Numbered from the stretch's first letter, positions 1 through 8,695 are shown. The stretch is 32,737 bases of DNA from an uncultured Pelagibacteraceae bacterium (GCA_902582875.1 CACHTV010000009.1:1-32737), one strand, 5' to 3'. The notes: a model not told the origin generated them from the letters alone. Program-made: numbers and translations.

Positions 1-2
1 TA

Positions 3-122
3 ACCCACGCATTTCTTTTTCTAACTGTTTCCCATTCTGGAGTTTTTATGTATCTCCTACACGGAGTGTTAGCCGTTTATCTTAGAGATCCATTATTAAA
101 ATATATAGGAATAATGGGATGA
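3..122 (+). CDS. Probable TctB-like small membrane subunit, C-terminal fragment
   Basis: An open frame enters from the left edge and ends at a TGA that overlaps the ATG of the next gene (ATGA junction). About 39 residues are visible: a hydrophobic stretch, then a short basic and aromatic tail ending in KYIGIMG. The TctA family is normally preceded by TctB, a small protein with four membrane segments, and the 4-base overlap fits translational coupling of the two. The identification rests on this position and the hydrophobic character, because the fragment is too short to show a family motif. The 5' end lies outside the window. Confidence 0.5.
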   Translation, partial: THAFLFLTVSHSGVFMYLLHGVLAVYLRDPLLKYIGIMG

Positions 123-1621
123 TTGAAGGAATACTAATTGGATTAAAAACTGCTTTATCCTTTCAAAACTTAATGATGGTGATGATAGGATGTTTTGCAG
201 GAACTATCATTGGAATGCTTCCCGGTTTAGGTCCGATGACGGCAATCGCTTTAATGATACCAATCACTTACGGTTTTGATCCTGCAACAGGTTTAATTTT
301 AATGGCTGGAGTTTACTACGGAGCTGTATTTGGTGGTTCAACCTCTTCTATTTTAATAAATGCACCAGGAGTTCCTGGAACAGTAGCAACATCATTCGAT
401 GGTTATCCAATGGCACAACAGGGAAAAGCTGGTAAAGCACTAGCTATTGCTGCTTATAGTTCTTTTGCAGGAGGCACGATTTCAGCAATCTTTTTATTAA
501 TTGCAGCACCAAGCTTATCTAAAGTAAGTTTATCATTTAGATCACCAGATTATTTTGGTTTAATGATTTTAGGGTTAACAGCAGTTGCTGCCTTCTCTTC
601 AAAAGGAAATTTTTTAAAAGCCATGATGATGTGTGTATTAGGTTTAATGTTGGCTTCGGTTGGTCAAGACACTTTATCTGATATTCCAAGATTTACTTTC
701 AATACAATGAACTTGTCAGATGGAATTAGTTTCGTTTTAGTAGTAATGGCAACATTTGCTATGAGTGAAGCTTTAACTATTATAATCAAAGGGAACGACC
801 CCTCTAAAGCTGCAAAACAAATTTCACTTACAGACTTAGGATCCATCAAAGTTAGTAAAGAAGAAACGAAAAAAATGGCTGTAACAATTCCTCGCTCTTC
901 TATTTTAGGATTTATTGTTGGGGTATTACCTGGGGCTGGAGCAACGATTGCATCTTTCTTAGCTTATGGAATGGAAAGAAATTTTGTAAATAATGAAGAA
1001 AAAGAAAAATTTGGCAAAGGAAGCGTTCAAGGTTTATCTGCACCAGAAACTGCAAATAATGCAGCATGTTCAGGATCTTTTGTTCCATTACTTACTTTAG
1101 GTATTCCAGGAAGTGGAACCACAGCTGTTATGCTTGGTGCTTTGTTAGGTTTTGGTATTCAGCCAGGGCCTAGACTATATGAAACTAATCCGGATATATT
1201 TTGGTCAGTAATAATGTCAATGTATATTGGAATGGTGGTTCTTTTGATACTTAATCTACCTTTAATTCCTTACATAGCAAGAATACTTGCAGTTCCTAGA
1301 ACTTTTTTAATTCCAATGATCTTATTCTTTTCTGTGACTGGTATTTATTTAATGTCATTTAACAATTTTGATATCTTTTTAATGATAGGTATTGCTGTAG
1401 TTGCCACTATTTTACGACTTTATGATTTTCCCATGCCACCACTTATCCTAGCTTTTGTTCTAGGAGGTTTGATGGAAGAGAATCTACGGAGATCTCTCTT
1501 AATTAGTGATGGGTCTTGGTCATTTTTGTGGAATAGACCACTAACAGTTGTAATTATGCTTGTAATTATATCTATAGTTACATGGCAAATTTACCAAGGT
1601 TTTATAAGGAAAAAAGTGTGA
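119..1621 (+). CDS. tctA: Tripartite tricarboxylate transporter large permease TctA
   Basis: This is the large, roughly twelve-helix inner-membrane permease of a TTT system, which imports carboxylates (citrate-like or other organic acids) using a TctC periplasmic binding protein and the small subunit TctB. At 500 residues it is the normal family length. It shows both family repeat signatures: GMLPGLGPMTAIALMIPIT near residues 32-50, and the related LPGAGATIASFLAYGMERN near 277-295. The segment LSAPETANNAACSGSFVPLL and the following GIPGSGTTAVML are also typical. The start overlaps the stop of the upstream probable TctB. No tctC gene is seen in the window, so it must lie upstream or elsewhere. 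Substrate cannot be read from the permease. The 126 bases after the gene are T-rich and hold no convincing terminator. Confidence 0.95.
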   Translation: MIEGILIGLKTALSFQNLMMVMIGCFAGTIIGMLPGLGPMTAIALMIPITYGFDPATGLILMAGVYYGAVFGGSTSSILINAPGVPGTVATSFDGYPMAQQGKAGKALAIAAYSSFAGGTISAIFLLIAAPSLSKVSLSFRSPDYFGLMILGLTAVAAFSSKGNFLKAMMMCVLGLMLASVGQDTLSDIPRFTFNTMNLSDGISFVLVVMATFAMSEALTIIIKGNDPSKAAKQISLTDLGSIKVSKEETKKMAVTIPRSSILGFIVGVLPGAGATIASFLAYGMERNFVNNEEKEKFGKGSVQGLSAPETANNAACSGSFVPLLTLGIPGSGTTAVMLGALLGFGIQPGPRLYETNPDIFWSVIMSMYIGMVVLLILNLPLIPYIARILAVPRTFLIPMILFFSVTGIYLMSFNNFDIFLMIGIAVVATILRLYDFPMPPLILAFVLGGLMEENLRRSLLISDGSWSFLWNRPLTVVIMLVIISIVTWQIYQGFIRKKV

Positions 1622-1747
1622 CATTTTTTCAACACCCCATTAAAAATTGGATTTTTAAGCCTCTTAAAAAGAAGGTTATTTGGTTATTCCTTAAGAAAAG
1701 TGTTAAGAGTCTAATGATAAATAAATATATATATTTAGGATATTAAT

Positions 1748-2437
1748 ATGAAAAAACTAATAACAATCTTGTTCTTCACTCTTTACATGGGAGCTTCACA
1801 TGCGCTTGTAATTGACGGATTAACCCTAGGGGTATCTGGAAGCGTTACAAACATAGAAGCAAGCGGTACTGAGACAGAAGGCGGGGAAACTAACAGCATT
1901 AATTCAGTTGATAACGAAAGAGTTTTAATTCCTTCATTATTCATTGAGTATGATTTACCTATATTTAATGGAATTTCCATTGGTCTAGATTATATTCCTG
2001 TAGATGCTGACGTAAGTGATAAAGCTATGGTTAGAAAAGATACTGAGACGTCAGTAACTGGAACAGCCACTACAACTACAACAGCAAGAACGCAGTCAGC
2101 TCAAGCAGAGCTTACTGATCACTACACTCTTTATGCAGACGTTATGTTTACAGACTCGTTTTATGTAAAAGGTGGATTTGTTCAAGTTGACTTAAACACT
2201 CTTGAGAGTTTAGGTACTGGATCAGCTTACGGTAATAAAACAGTTAATGGTATGTTAGCTGGCTTCGGTTTTAAAACAGACTCTATGATCGGTAAATATA
2301 TGAAATTGGAAGCTGTTTGGACAGACTACGACGACATTAGCATATCTTCTACAGTAGCTAGAACTGGTGTAACAACGAATAACAAAATTGATGCTGATTT
2401 AGATACTACAGCAATCAAAATTGCATTCGGTTTTTAA
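1748..2437 (+). CDS. Small outer-membrane beta-barrel protein (porin-like)
   Basis: The 229-residue product begins with a signal peptide (MKKLITILFFTLYMGASHA, cleavage expected after residue 19). Most of the mature part alternates polar and hydrophobic residues, as barrel strands do. It ends in IKIAFGF, and a terminal phenylalanine after alternating hydrophobics is the usual recognition signal for the BAM assembly machinery. The size fits an eight- to ten-stranded barrel. A very Thr-rich stretch near residues 99-115 is probably a surface loop. An AGGA ribosome site lies about six bases before the ATG. The gene stands alone between tctA and a strong terminator, so it is probably its own transcription unit. 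The exact role (channel, structural or receptor) is not visible. Confidence 0.75.
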   Translation: MKKLITILFFTLYMGASHALVIDGLTLGVSGSVTNIEASGTETEGGETNSINSVDNERVLIPSLFIEYDLPIFNGISIGLDYIPVDADVSDKAMVRKDTETSVTGTATTTTTARTQSAQAELTDHYTLYADVMFTDSFYVKGGFVQVDLNTLESLGTGSAYGNKTVNGMLAGFGFKTDSMIGKYMKLEAVWTDYDDISISSTVARTGVTTNNKIDADLDTTAIKIAFGF

Positions 2438-2458
2438 GCTGAAAAATAAATAATTTTG

Positions 2459-2491
2459 AAAAAACCCACTTAATTCTTAAGTGGGTTTTTT
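2459..2491. terminator. Bidirectional intrinsic terminator
   Basis: A perfect 15-bp inverted repeat, AAAAAACCCACTTAA (2459-2473) and its complement (2477-2491), is separated by a 3-base loop, TTC. The 3' side runs into seven Ts on the plus strand, and the mirrored A run gives a T tract on the minus strand. It sits between the convergent outer-membrane gene and the doxX-like gene and can serve both. Confidence 0.93.
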
Positions 2492-2514
2492 TATGTAAAT
2501 ATATTTAGTAAAAA

Positions 2515-2901
2515 TTATAATCTTACGTATTTCCTTTTTTTCTCTATCGCCCAATCTTTTGTACCATTTATTGCTATGAACAAGAAACCTCCAGCTAAAC
2601 CTAAATTTTTTAAAAATGCTATAGTTTGCATCTGATTAGAAAAATCTAAATGAAAGATTACAGCTGTTAAAATACAAAATATTGATAAAATAATTGCAGC
2701 TATTTGAGTTCTATAACCAACAATAATTAATAAGGGTAAAAGAATTTCAAGTATTATTGCTGGCCAAAGTAAAAAACCAGGCATGTTAAATCCCTGCATC
2801 CAAGAAACTGTGCTTCCATAATTAAAAATTTTATTATACCCAGATAATAAAAAAACTAAGGATATTAGAACTCTTCCTATAAAATCGAAAAAATTTACCA
2901 T
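2515..2901 (-). CDS. DoxX family membrane protein
   Basis: A 128-residue membrane protein with about four hydrophobic segments and the DoxX pattern. The N-terminal helix leads into LSGYNKIFNY (the family's usual G-x-x-K after helix 1), followed by a loop with the MPG motif (GFNMPGF) and a helix LLWPAIILEILLPLLIIVGY with the conserved glutamate. DoxX-like proteins are poorly defined; some are linked to thiosulfate:quinone oxidoreductase or to oxidative-stress membrane complexes. It lies 45 bases downstream of the abrB-like gene on the same strand and ends at the shared terminator, so the two probably form one transcript. No specific function can be assigned. Confidence 0.85.
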   Translation of the reverse strand: MVNFFDFIGRVLISLVFLLSGYNKIFNYGSTVSWMQGFNMPGFLLWPAIILEILLPLLIIVGYRTQIAAIILSIFCILTAVIFHLDFSNQMQTIAFLKNLGLAGGFLFIAINGTKDWAIEKKRKYVRL

Positions 2902-2946
2902 AAATTATTTAACCTTAAAGCAAAATTAGAGTCAAAGTCATTTAGA

Positions 2947-4032
2947 TTAATTTAGGTTTTTTCTTTCTATCAATTTAAGCATTAATGGCACAATAAATAG
3001 TATCATTAATAATCTAATTATATGGTGAAATGATACAAATTCTGGGTCTAAGTCAAAAAATATTGCGATGACTGCTACTTCGTAAATACCACCAGGGCAG
3101 TAAGATAGAAGAAGGGTAAAAAAATTTTTGTCTATTACTACACTTGCTGCTAAAGCAGCTAGCAAACCTAGGATAACTAGTAAAAATGTTGCAACAAAAC
3201 TGTGTAAAGCATTACGAGCTATTTCTGAAAAAGTTTTATCGGCAAAACGACATCCCACTGATGAACCAAGAATAAGTAAACAGTAATCTATTATATTTGG
3301 TGGTAGCTGATAAGAAGCAATGTCTGCAATTTGTAGAGATCCACTAGCAAACAAAGTGCCAGAAAGCAAAGCTGCTGGAATTCTAAATTTATCAAAGATA
3401 ATGATTAAGATAATTGAAGAAATGACTAATAATATAAGATGAAAAATATTTTGATCTTTTATTAATTCTTCAGCGTTCTTGATGTTTTCAACGTCATAAA
3501 AACTATTAACAATAAATGGAAAAAAAGTAATAATTATTATCAATCTAATTAAATGAGAAGTAGCTACCTGACTTAAATCAGATTTTTCATCTTCTGCTAA
3601 GATCAATAAAGGACCTAATGCTCCAGGAGCAGCTGAAAAAATTGAAGTTTTTCTCTCATACTTTGAAAATATTTGAAGATATTTTGAAACTATTAATACA
3701 CTTACTATGATGTAAATAAGCATTATCAGTGAGGTCAAAGCCCATTGGTGTATTTGGCTAAATAAATTTTTATCAATATAATTACCGATATACAGGCCTA
3801 GAAAAATTAATACTGTAGAAAGGACTAATTTAGGCATTCTTAATTTTAAACCCATTAATGAAGCAATAGATGTAATCAACATAGGACCTAAAAACCAAGC
3901 AAGCGGGATAGTGAATAACTCAGCAACAATTGCACTAGGAATAGATATTATAATAACTAAAGCAAATTCTTTAGAGAATATTAGTTTAAAATTTTCTTTA
4001 TTAAAAGGTATAGCTTGGTTATTCTGTATCAT
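2947..4032 (-). CDS. AbrB-type (PF05145) polytopic membrane protein
   Basis: This 361-residue protein is almost entirely hydrophobic, with roughly ten membrane segments. It shows the internal duplication of the AbrB/PF05145 family: PLAWFLGPMLITS near residue 43 in the first half and IPAALLSGTLFAS in the second, with the characteristic SAAPGALG loop near 133-140 and SYCPGGIYE near 310-318. The family is often mislabelled as a regulator or putative ammonia monooxygenase; it is an integral membrane protein, probably a transporter, of unproven substrate. Its ATG lies only two bases from the ATG of the divergent reductase-like gene, and neither gene has a recognisable ribosome site at normal spacing. 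The doxX-like gene follows on the same strand. Confidence 0.85.
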   Translation of the reverse strand: MIQNNQAIPFNKENFKLIFSKEFALVIIISIPSAIVAELFTIPLAWFLGPMLITSIASLMGLKLRMPKLVLSTVLIFLGLYIGNYIDKNLFSQIHQWALTSLIMLIYIIVSVLIVSKYLQIFSKYERKTSIFSAAPGALGPLLILAEDEKSDLSQVATSHLIRLIIIITFFPFIVNSFYDVENIKNAEELIKDQNIFHLILLVISSIILIIIFDKFRIPAALLSGTLFASGSLQIADIASYQLPPNIIDYCLLILGSSVGCRFADKTFSEIARNALHSFVATFLLVILGLLAALAASVVIDKNFFTLLLSYCPGGIYEVAVIAIFFDLDPEFVSFHHIIRLLMILFIVPLMLKLIERKNLN

Positions 4033-4034
4033 TC

Positions 4035-4805
4035 ATGATTTTAGGTTTTCTAGGGACAGGACGAATTTCATCTTCAGTTATTGAAGGCATTTTTAAGTCT
4101 AAGTTAAAAATCAAAAAAATTTATATCTCTCCTCGTAATAGAACAATAGCAAAAAAATTAAGCAAAAGATTTAAAAAAGTAACTATTTCGAGTAACAATC
4201 AACAATTAATTGACAAATCGGATTGGGTATTTTTGGCAGTTACCCCAAAAGTTGGAAATAAAATTCTAAAAAAACTTAATTTTAAAACAAATCAGAAAAT
4301 TATAAGTTTTATCTCTACAATTAATCTGGCAAAACTAAAAAAGATTATTCGCAAAAAAGCAAAAATTGTAAGAGCTATTCCACTTCCACCAATTTCAATA
4401 AAAAAAGGTCCAGTTCCAATTTGTCCTCCTGATAAACAAGTAAAAAGTTTTTTTAATCTATTGGGTACAACTATTGAAATAAAAAAAGAAAAATCTTCAA
4501 TAAATTTCTGGGCAACTTCAGGGATGATGGCGCCTTTTTACGAATTATTAAAAGTATTATCAGATTGGTTAGTTAAAAGAGGAATTAAAAGAAATGAAGC
4601 CCAAAAATATATTACTTCCCTTTTTGTGGCTTTATCTGAGGATTCAATGAATAATTCAAAAAGAGATTTAAAATATTTAGTCAAAGACTCTCAAACACCA
4701 GGTGGACTAAACGAACAAGCTGTAAAACAATTAAGAAAATCTGGTTTTTTCAAAAATTTAGAAAAATCTTTGAATGGTATCCTTAAAAGATTAAACAAAG
4801 TATAA
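4035..4805 (+). CDS. Pyrroline-5-carboxylate reductase-like NAD(P)-binding protein
   Basis: The 256-residue product opens directly with a Rossmann dinucleotide loop (GFLGTGRISSS, residues 4-14), which supports this ATG as the start. The ProC fold follows: a SDWVFLAVTP stretch where P5CR has the conserved xxVKP motif, RAIPLPP in place of the usual RxMPNTP, and a C-terminal helical dimerisation domain. The C-terminal signature of true ProC, SPGGTT, is TPGGLNEQ here, so the substrate pocket differs. It is very lysine-rich. I read it as a divergent ProC paralogue acting on a related imine or ketone, not as a confident proline biosynthetic enzyme. It sits 6 bases before livG and may be cotranscribed with the amino-acid ABC transporter. 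Confidence 0.7.
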   Translation: MILGFLGTGRISSSVIEGIFKSKLKIKKIYISPRNRTIAKKLSKRFKKVTISSNNQQLIDKSDWVFLAVTPKVGNKILKKLNFKTNQKIISFISTINLAKLKKIIRKKAKIVRAIPLPPISIKKGPVPICPPDKQVKSFFNLLGTTIEIKKEKSSINFWATSGMMAPFYELLKVLSDWLVKRGIKRNEAQKYITSLFVALSEDSMNNSKRDLKYLVKDSQTPGGLNEQAVKQLRKSGFFKNLEKSLNGILKRLNKV

Positions 4806-4811
4806 TTTTCT

Positions 4812-5606
4812 ATGCAGTCAGATTCGAATATTCTGCAAGTTAATAATCTTTCAAAATATTTTGGAGGATTAGCAGCAGTTTCAAATTGTTCCTTAAAAAT
4901 TAAAAAAGGATCAATCACTGGCATAATTGGGCCTAATGGGTCAGGTAAAACAACATTATTTAATTTGATTGCTGGTAATCTAGAGTCATCGAAAGGAACA
5001 GTTTTATTTAATGATGAAGATATTACTAATATTCCTTCTTACGAATTATTTTCAAAAGGTGTTTTAAGAACTTTTCAAATTGCTCATGAATTTACAAATC
5101 TTACAGTGCTAGAAAATTTAATGATGGTTCCTGGAAAACAGTCTGGTGAAAATTTAGTTAATGCTTTATTTAGTCCATCTATTGTTCAAAAAGAAGAAGT
5201 AAAAGTTAAAGAAAAAGCCTTACAAGTAATTGATTTTTTAAACTTAAGACATCTTTCTAATGAACTTGCTGGAAATTTATCTGGAGGTCAAAAAAAATTG
5301 TTAGAACTTGGCAGAACTATGATGGTTGATGCTAAGTTGGTTTTACTAGATGAAGTTGGTGCTGGAGTTAATCGAACGCTGCTAAAAGAAATTGGAAGCG
5401 CAATATTGAGATTAAATAAGGAAAAGGGCTATACATTTTGTATGATCGAGCATGATATGGAGTTTATAAGTCGATTGTGTAATCCAGTGATTGTAATGGC
5501 TGAAGGCTCTGTTTTATTTGAGGGAACTTCTGACGAAGTTAAAAATAATGAACAAGTAATTGAAAGTTATCTTGGAAGAGGATCAAAATTTAAGGATAAA
5601 ATTTAA
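4812..5606 (+). CDS. livG: Branched-chain amino-acid type ABC transporter ATP-binding protein LivG
   Basis: One of two ATPases energising a HAAT-type importer. Residues 40-47 are a Walker A loop (GPNGSGKT), 156-160 the LSGGQ signature, and 176-181 the Walker B strand LVLLDE with catalytic Glu181. The H-loop is in MIEHDMEF. The long segment after Walker A with FQIAHEFTNLTVLENLM is typical of LivG rather than LivF. The residue after the catalytic glutamate is valine (DEVGAG), where the family normally has proline. It follows the reductase-like gene by 6 bases and its TAA shares a base with the livF ATG (TAATG), so livG and livF are translationally coupled. Substrate may be branched-chain or other amino acids, amides or urea; sequence alone does not decide. 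Confidence 0.93.
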   Translation: MQSDSNILQVNNLSKYFGGLAAVSNCSLKIKKGSITGIIGPNGSGKTTLFNLIAGNLESSKGTVLFNDEDITNIPSYELFSKGVLRTFQIAHEFTNLTVLENLMMVPGKQSGENLVNALFSPSIVQKEEVKVKEKALQVIDFLNLRHLSNELAGNLSGGQKKLLELGRTMMVDAKLVLLDEVGAGVNRTLLKEIGSAILRLNKEKGYTFCMIEHDMEFISRLCNPVIVMAEGSVLFEGTSDEVKNNEQVIESYLGRGSKFKDKI

Positions 5607-6313
5607 TGGCTTTTTTTGAAGGCATAAAAATGACAGGAGGTTATGGCAACGGCCCAGATATCATTTCTTCATGTTCAGTGAATGTGAATCAAGGTGAAAT
5701 AGTTTCAATACTCGGTCCAAATGGAGCTGGAAAATCTACAGCGATGAAAGCCATGTTGGGATTATTAAATCTAAAATCAGGTAAAATTATAATAGACGGC
5801 AAAGACATTTCTCATTTGAGTCCGCAAGATAGAGTTAAAAAAGGTATAGCATTTGTTCCGCAAACCAGAAACGTATTTGCGGGTTTGAGCGTCGAAGAAA
5901 ATTTAGAGATGGGTGCATTTTTAAGAGATGAAAACCTCCAGAAAATTATTGGTGAAGTTTATGAGTTATTTCCTATTTTAAAAGAAAAAAAATCTCAGCT
6001 AGTAGGGGAACTATCTGGAGGACAAAGACAGCAAGTGGCTTTAGGAAGAGCTTTAATGATCAAACCATCTGTCTTAATGCTTGATGAACCTACAGCTGGA
6101 GTTTCGCCAATTGTTATGGATGAGTTATTTGATCATATTATAAAAGTAAAAAAAACAAATGTAGCTATTTTAATGGTTGAACAAAATGCAAAACAAGCAC
6201 TAAGCATATCTGATAGAGGTTATGTTTTGGTTACAGGAGAAAATAGATATTCAGGAACAGGAAAAGAACTTCTAAACGATCCAAGAGTAAGAAGTTCTTT
6301 TTTAGGAGGTTGA
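5606..6313 (+). CDS. livF: Branched-chain amino-acid type ABC transporter ATP-binding protein LivF
   Basis: The second ATPase of the importer, 235 residues, the normal LivF length. Walker A is GPNGAGKS at residues 37-44, followed by the Q-loop region VPQTRNVFAGLSVEENLEMG. The signature is LSGGQRQQVALGRALM, Walker B LMLDEPTAG, and the H-loop region is LMVEQNAKQAL, where LivF proteins have Gln instead of His. The start overlaps the livG stop by one base. The 3' end carries a strong GGAGG that acts as the ribosome site for livH one base further on. It works with LivG, the permeases LivH and LivM and the binding protein LivK. Confidence 0.95.
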   Translation: MAFFEGIKMTGGYGNGPDIISSCSVNVNQGEIVSILGPNGAGKSTAMKAMLGLLNLKSGKIIIDGKDISHLSPQDRVKKGIAFVPQTRNVFAGLSVEENLEMGAFLRDENLQKIIGEVYELFPILKEKKSQLVGELSGGQRQQVALGRALMIKPSVLMLDEPTAGVSPIVMDELFDHIIKVKKTNVAILMVEQNAKQALSISDRGYVLVTGENRYSGTGKELLNDPRVRSSFLGG

Positions 6314-6314
6314 A

Positions 6315-7325
6315 ATGGATTTTTTAAACGCAATAGTTTTACTTTTAAATTATTTATTTGTGCCTGCTTTGTCTTATGGATCACAGTTAGCAATGGGAGC
6401 GATTTTCGTTTCTTTAATTTATGGTATTTTGCGATTTGCATATTTTACTGCAGGTGACCTTATGTCTTTTGGTACTATGTTTACAATTTTATTTACTTGG
6501 TACTTTCAATCTCTTGGAATTAATCTAGGTTTTCTTCCTACAGCATTACTTGCCATACCTTTTGGAATTATTATCACAATACTTTATGTTCTCTTAAAGG
6601 ATAAGCTAGTTTTTAGTTATTATCGTACCCAAAAAAGCCCTCCAGTTATGTTAGCTATGGTAAGCATAGGGACAATGTTTGTTACCCAAGCGATAGTAAG
6701 AATAGTCATCGGACCATTTGATAGAAGGTTTTTTGATGGAGAAAAATTTATTTTAAAAGCAAATGAATTTAAAGAGATGACAGGTTTAAATGAAGGGTTA
6801 ACCATTAAATCAACACAAGCTATTACTTTGGTGGTTACAGTAATTGTAGTTTCTATTTTATTTTGGTTTTTGAATAAAACAAAAACTGGAAAAAGTATGC
6901 GAGCCTATTCAGATAACGAAGATTTAGCTCTATTGTCAGGTATTGACCCTAAAAAAGTAGTTATGATTACTTGGATTATAGCTGCGATTTTAGCAACTAT
7001 TGGGGGAGCTCTTTATGGTTTAGATAAAAGCTTTAAACCTTTTACCTACTTTAACAATATGCTTCCAATATTTGCCGCAGCTATTGTAGGAGGTATTGGA
7101 AATCCCTTTGGAGCTTTTTTAGGAGGTTATGTTATTGCCTTTTCAGAAATACTTTTAACATATGCTTATAAAAAATTTTTTGTATATTTACTTCCAGAAA
7201 ATTTAGAGCCAGATGGTTTGCTACAGCTGTTATCAACTGATTATAAATTTGCAGTCTCTTTCTCAATTTTAGTAATAGTTTTATTATTTAGGCCTTCAGG
7301 AATTTTTAAAGGTAAGGTTTTATGA
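6315..7325 (+). CDS. livH: Branched-chain amino-acid type ABC transporter permease LivH
   Basis: An inner-membrane permease of 336 residues with about eight hydrophobic segments. The N-terminal SYGSQLAMGAIFVSLIYGIL corresponds to the LivH/LivM permease fold start. The EAA-like coupling loop region is seen as TKTGKSMRAYSDNEDLALLSGIDPKKV, here given in parts: GKSMRAYSDN contacts the ATPases in this family. The C-terminal FAAAIVGGIGNPFGAFLGG is a LivH hallmark. A GGAGG ribosome site lies 5-6 bases before the ATG, and the stop overlaps the livM ATG by four bases. The protein forms the translocation pore with LivM. Confidence 0.93.
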   Translation: MDFLNAIVLLLNYLFVPALSYGSQLAMGAIFVSLIYGILRFAYFTAGDLMSFGTMFTILFTWYFQSLGINLGFLPTALLAIPFGIIITILYVLLKDKLVFSYYRTQKSPPVMLAMVSIGTMFVTQAIVRIVIGPFDRRFFDGEKFILKANEFKEMTGLNEGLTIKSTQAITLVVTVIVVSILFWFLNKTKTGKSMRAYSDNEDLALLSGIDPKKVVMITWIIAAILATIGGALYGLDKSFKPFTYFNNMLPIFAAAIVGGIGNPFGAFLGGYVIAFSEILLTYAYKKFFVYLLPENLEPDGLLQLLSTDYKFAVSFSILVIVLLFRPSGIFKGKVL

Positions 7326-8692
7326 GAAAAAATTTAGATGTAATAAGCGCTTATTCAATAATGATTGGGCTGATAATTTTGGTAGGTTTCTTGCAGTCTT
7401 GGAGTATGGCGTTATCTATTTTATGCCTTTGTTTGATCTCTGCTGTAATGACGATGGGCGCTAACATTCAATGGGGGTATGCAGGATTAATTAATTTTGG
7501 AATAATGGGCTATACAGCTCTAGGAGGTTTAGCAGCTGTATTAGTTTCAGTTCCTCCTGTTCAAGAAGCATGGCAGGCAGGAGGTTTTAATATGATATTG
7601 TGTGCTTTTTTGATTGCTTTCATGGTTTTTAGTATTCGTTTTATTCTTAAGAAATATAGTAAATCTAAGAACAGAAACTATGGAATTGGAGCCATAATAA
7701 TAGTCGGGTTAATTCTTTTAAGATTAATATCTGCACCAGCTATAGAGTCAATCGAAGCGGTTGATCCAGCAACCACTGGTTTTTTAGGTGGAATGGGTCT
7801 ACCAATATTATTTTCTTGGATAGTAGGAGCTTTTTTTGCTGGCGCTTTAGCATACATTATAGGAAAAATTGCTTTAGGACTTAGAGCAGATTATCTTGCA
7901 ATAGCAACACTATTAATATCAGAAATTGTTATTTCAGTAATTAAACATGAAGATTGGTTAGCTAGGGGGGTTAAAAACGTAATCGGCCTAAAAAGGCCAG
8001 TTCCATATGAAGTAGACTTACAATCAAAGCAGTGGTTTATCAATTTAGTCGAGAAATTTAACCAAAGCACATTAAATTTAATTACAAATACTTTAGAAAG
8101 ACAAGAAGCGCTAAAACAACTTGTTATCGAGTCTTCAACCGTTTTTGTAAAATTATGCTTTGCAGGCCTTTTTACTGTCGTAGTAATAATTCTCTTAATA
8201 ATAACTCAAAAAGCACTTTATTCTCCCTGGGGAAGAATGATGAGAGCTATCAGAGATAATGAAGAAGCAGCTAACGCAATGGGAAAGAATGTTGTTAAAC
8301 AACACCTTTTAATTTTTGTTCTTGGCTCAGCTATTGTAGGTATAGCAGGAGCTATGATGGTTACATATGACGGGTTATTTACACCTGGAAGCTATAGACC
8401 AATGAGATATACATTTTTAATTTGGGTTATGGTTATTGTAGGCGGTAGTGGAAATAATTTTGGTGCAATTTTGGGAGGTTTTGCAGTTTGGTTTTTATGG
8501 GTCGAGGCTGCTCCTATCGCATTATTCATGATTAATTTTTTTACCAGCGGTTTGGAAGAAACTAATGCTTTTAGAATTCATTTAGTTAATAGCATTCCAT
8601 ACTTTAGATTTTTAATGATGGGAATTGGTTTATTATTAATTATGCGTTATAGACCAAAAGGAATTTTACCTGAAAAAATAAAACGTATATAA
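7322..8692 (+). CDS. livM: Branched-chain amino-acid type ABC transporter permease LivM
   Basis: The second permease, 456 residues. Family motifs are GYAGLINFGIMGYTALGGL near residue 56, LGLRADYLAIATLLISEIV near 188, the coupling loop PWGRMMRAIRDNEEAANAMG near 302, and VIVGGSGNNFGAILGG near 374. It is longer than the shortest LivM forms, mainly through an extra hydrophilic segment of about 70 residues (roughly 212-280) between the LRADY helix and the helix before the coupling loop. Long LivM proteins of this kind are known, so this is a subtype feature rather than damage. It overlaps livH by four bases. Transcription likely ends at the hairpin just after the stop. Confidence 0.93.
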   Translation: MRKNLDVISAYSIMIGLIILVGFLQSWSMALSILCLCLISAVMTMGANIQWGYAGLINFGIMGYTALGGLAAVLVSVPPVQEAWQAGGFNMILCAFLIAFMVFSIRFILKKYSKSKNRNYGIGAIIIVGLILLRLISAPAIESIEAVDPATTGFLGGMGLPILFSWIVGAFFAGALAYIIGKIALGLRADYLAIATLLISEIVISVIKHEDWLARGVKNVIGLKRPVPYEVDLQSKQWFINLVEKFNQSTLNLITNTLERQEALKQLVIESSTVFVKLCFAGLFTVVVIILLIITQKALYSPWGRMMRAIRDNEEAANAMGKNVVKQHLLIFVLGSAIVGIAGAMMVTYDGLFTPGSYRPMRYTFLIWVMVIVGGSGNNFGAILGGFAVWFLWVEAAPIALFMINFFTSGLEETNAFRIHLVNSIPYFRFLMMGIGLLLIMRYRPKGILPEKIKRI

Positions 8693-8695
8693 AAA

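Noticed and set aside
1622-1747. Possible terminator after tctA around CTCTTAAAAAGA
   Set aside because: The arms are only about four to five bases and AT-rich, and no T tract follows.
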